NCBI GenBank assembly: GCA_946617165.1
Contig: CAMOJP010000008.1
Coordinates: 1 to 38,127, forward strand
Length of the DNA stretch: 38,127 nucleotides
Direction: 5' to 3'
Source: an uncultured Bacteroidales bacterium
GTDB taxonomy: Bacteria > Bacteroidota > Bacteroidia > Bacteroidales > Paludibacteraceae
Part shown: piece after piece, positions 38,001 through 38,127 of the stretch
How the letters are laid out: each line of letters begins with the position of its first letter
Position numbering within the stretch: position 1 is the stretch's first letter
Translations under genes and position numbers: made by a program
The notes under the pieces: generated by a model
The model's database searches: none
Told to the model about the DNA's origin: nothing
Seen by the model: only the letters and a program-made list of their open reading frames with translations

Positions 38001-38127
38001 AACATTCTGGAAATAGTAATCTGTCAGAAGGAACACACCTTTACTCCCCAGACCATTTTTATTTCCATTAATGTCAGAGCTAATAGTTCCTCCTCGCCAG
38101 TCTCCCATTTGGAAGTCCTCATAAATA
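32046..38127 (-). CDS. Giant surface protein with InlB/Listeria-Bacteroides-type B-repeats and beta-helix-like segment; 5' end beyond the window
   Basis: Frame stays open from 38108 to the window edge (...[13 protein letters not shown]), so the listed M at 38108 is not a proven start. Repeats [49 protein letters not shown] etc. C terminus [27 protein letters not shown]. Confidence 0.9.
   Translation of the reverse strand, partial: [2026 protein letters not shown]
33718..36815 (-). repeat. About ten B-repeat-like protein modules of roughly 70-80 aa, interrupted by a beta-helix-like segment (about 34165..34915)
   Basis: Recurring Y-VTF/W-N-DG ... Y-T-P-Y-G--P ... Y-YTF-GW-P ... V-GD-TYTA-Y pattern; eight modules in the N-terminal part, two C-terminal to the beta-helix-like segment. 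Confidence 0.85.

Noticed and set aside
18262-38127. Considered as a mobile element or prophage
   Set aside because: No integrase, transposase, phage structural gene, tRNA target or terminal repeats were seen.

Overview
The window looks like a Bacteroidales-type chromosome fragment. The lineage is inferred from promoter style, gene families and type IX secretion (T9SS) C-terminal domains. It has two parts. (1) About 1-18.2 kb is a compact housekeeping region. A minus-strand run reads lipoprotein > rfbA > FKBP-like lipoprotein > DUF4827-like lipoprotein > glmM > surE > small membrane protein > truncated membrane/lipobox protein. A plus-strand run reads sppA > lpxK > msbA-like ABC transporter. 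A second minus-strand run reads LytTR regulator > upp > vanZ-like > dprA > 55-aa membrane protein (missing from the ORF track) > topoisomerase IV subunit A. Two plus-strand genes follow, a DEDDy 3'-5' exonuclease and an RlmI-like methyltransferase, ending at a perfect bidirectional terminator. (2) About 18.2-38.1 kb is a co-oriented minus-strand cluster of eight secreted, surface or outer-membrane proteins. It includes a 1777-aa protein with about ten divergent 'WY-VD' modules and a T9SS-type C-terminal domain, a partial protein of more than 2020 aa with about ten InlB/Listeria-Bacteroides-type B-repeats interrupted by a beta-helix-like segment, three further secreted proteins with shared modules, two outer-membrane beta-barrels, and a small protein with a C-terminal PxGD-TM-basic tail. 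The candidate new system is this cell-surface locus. Its most distinctive component is a beta-barrel protein (18262..19797) with an apparent N-terminal SH3-like cell-wall-binding domain and a Gln/Ala-rich coiled-coil linker, suggesting an outer-membrane-to-peptidoglycan tether. Bacteroidetes-type promoters (TTTG-N20-TAnnTTTG) were read directly at five sites, including two divergent pairs, one of them physically overlapping around a perfect palindrome. All family assignments come from reading motifs; no searches were run.
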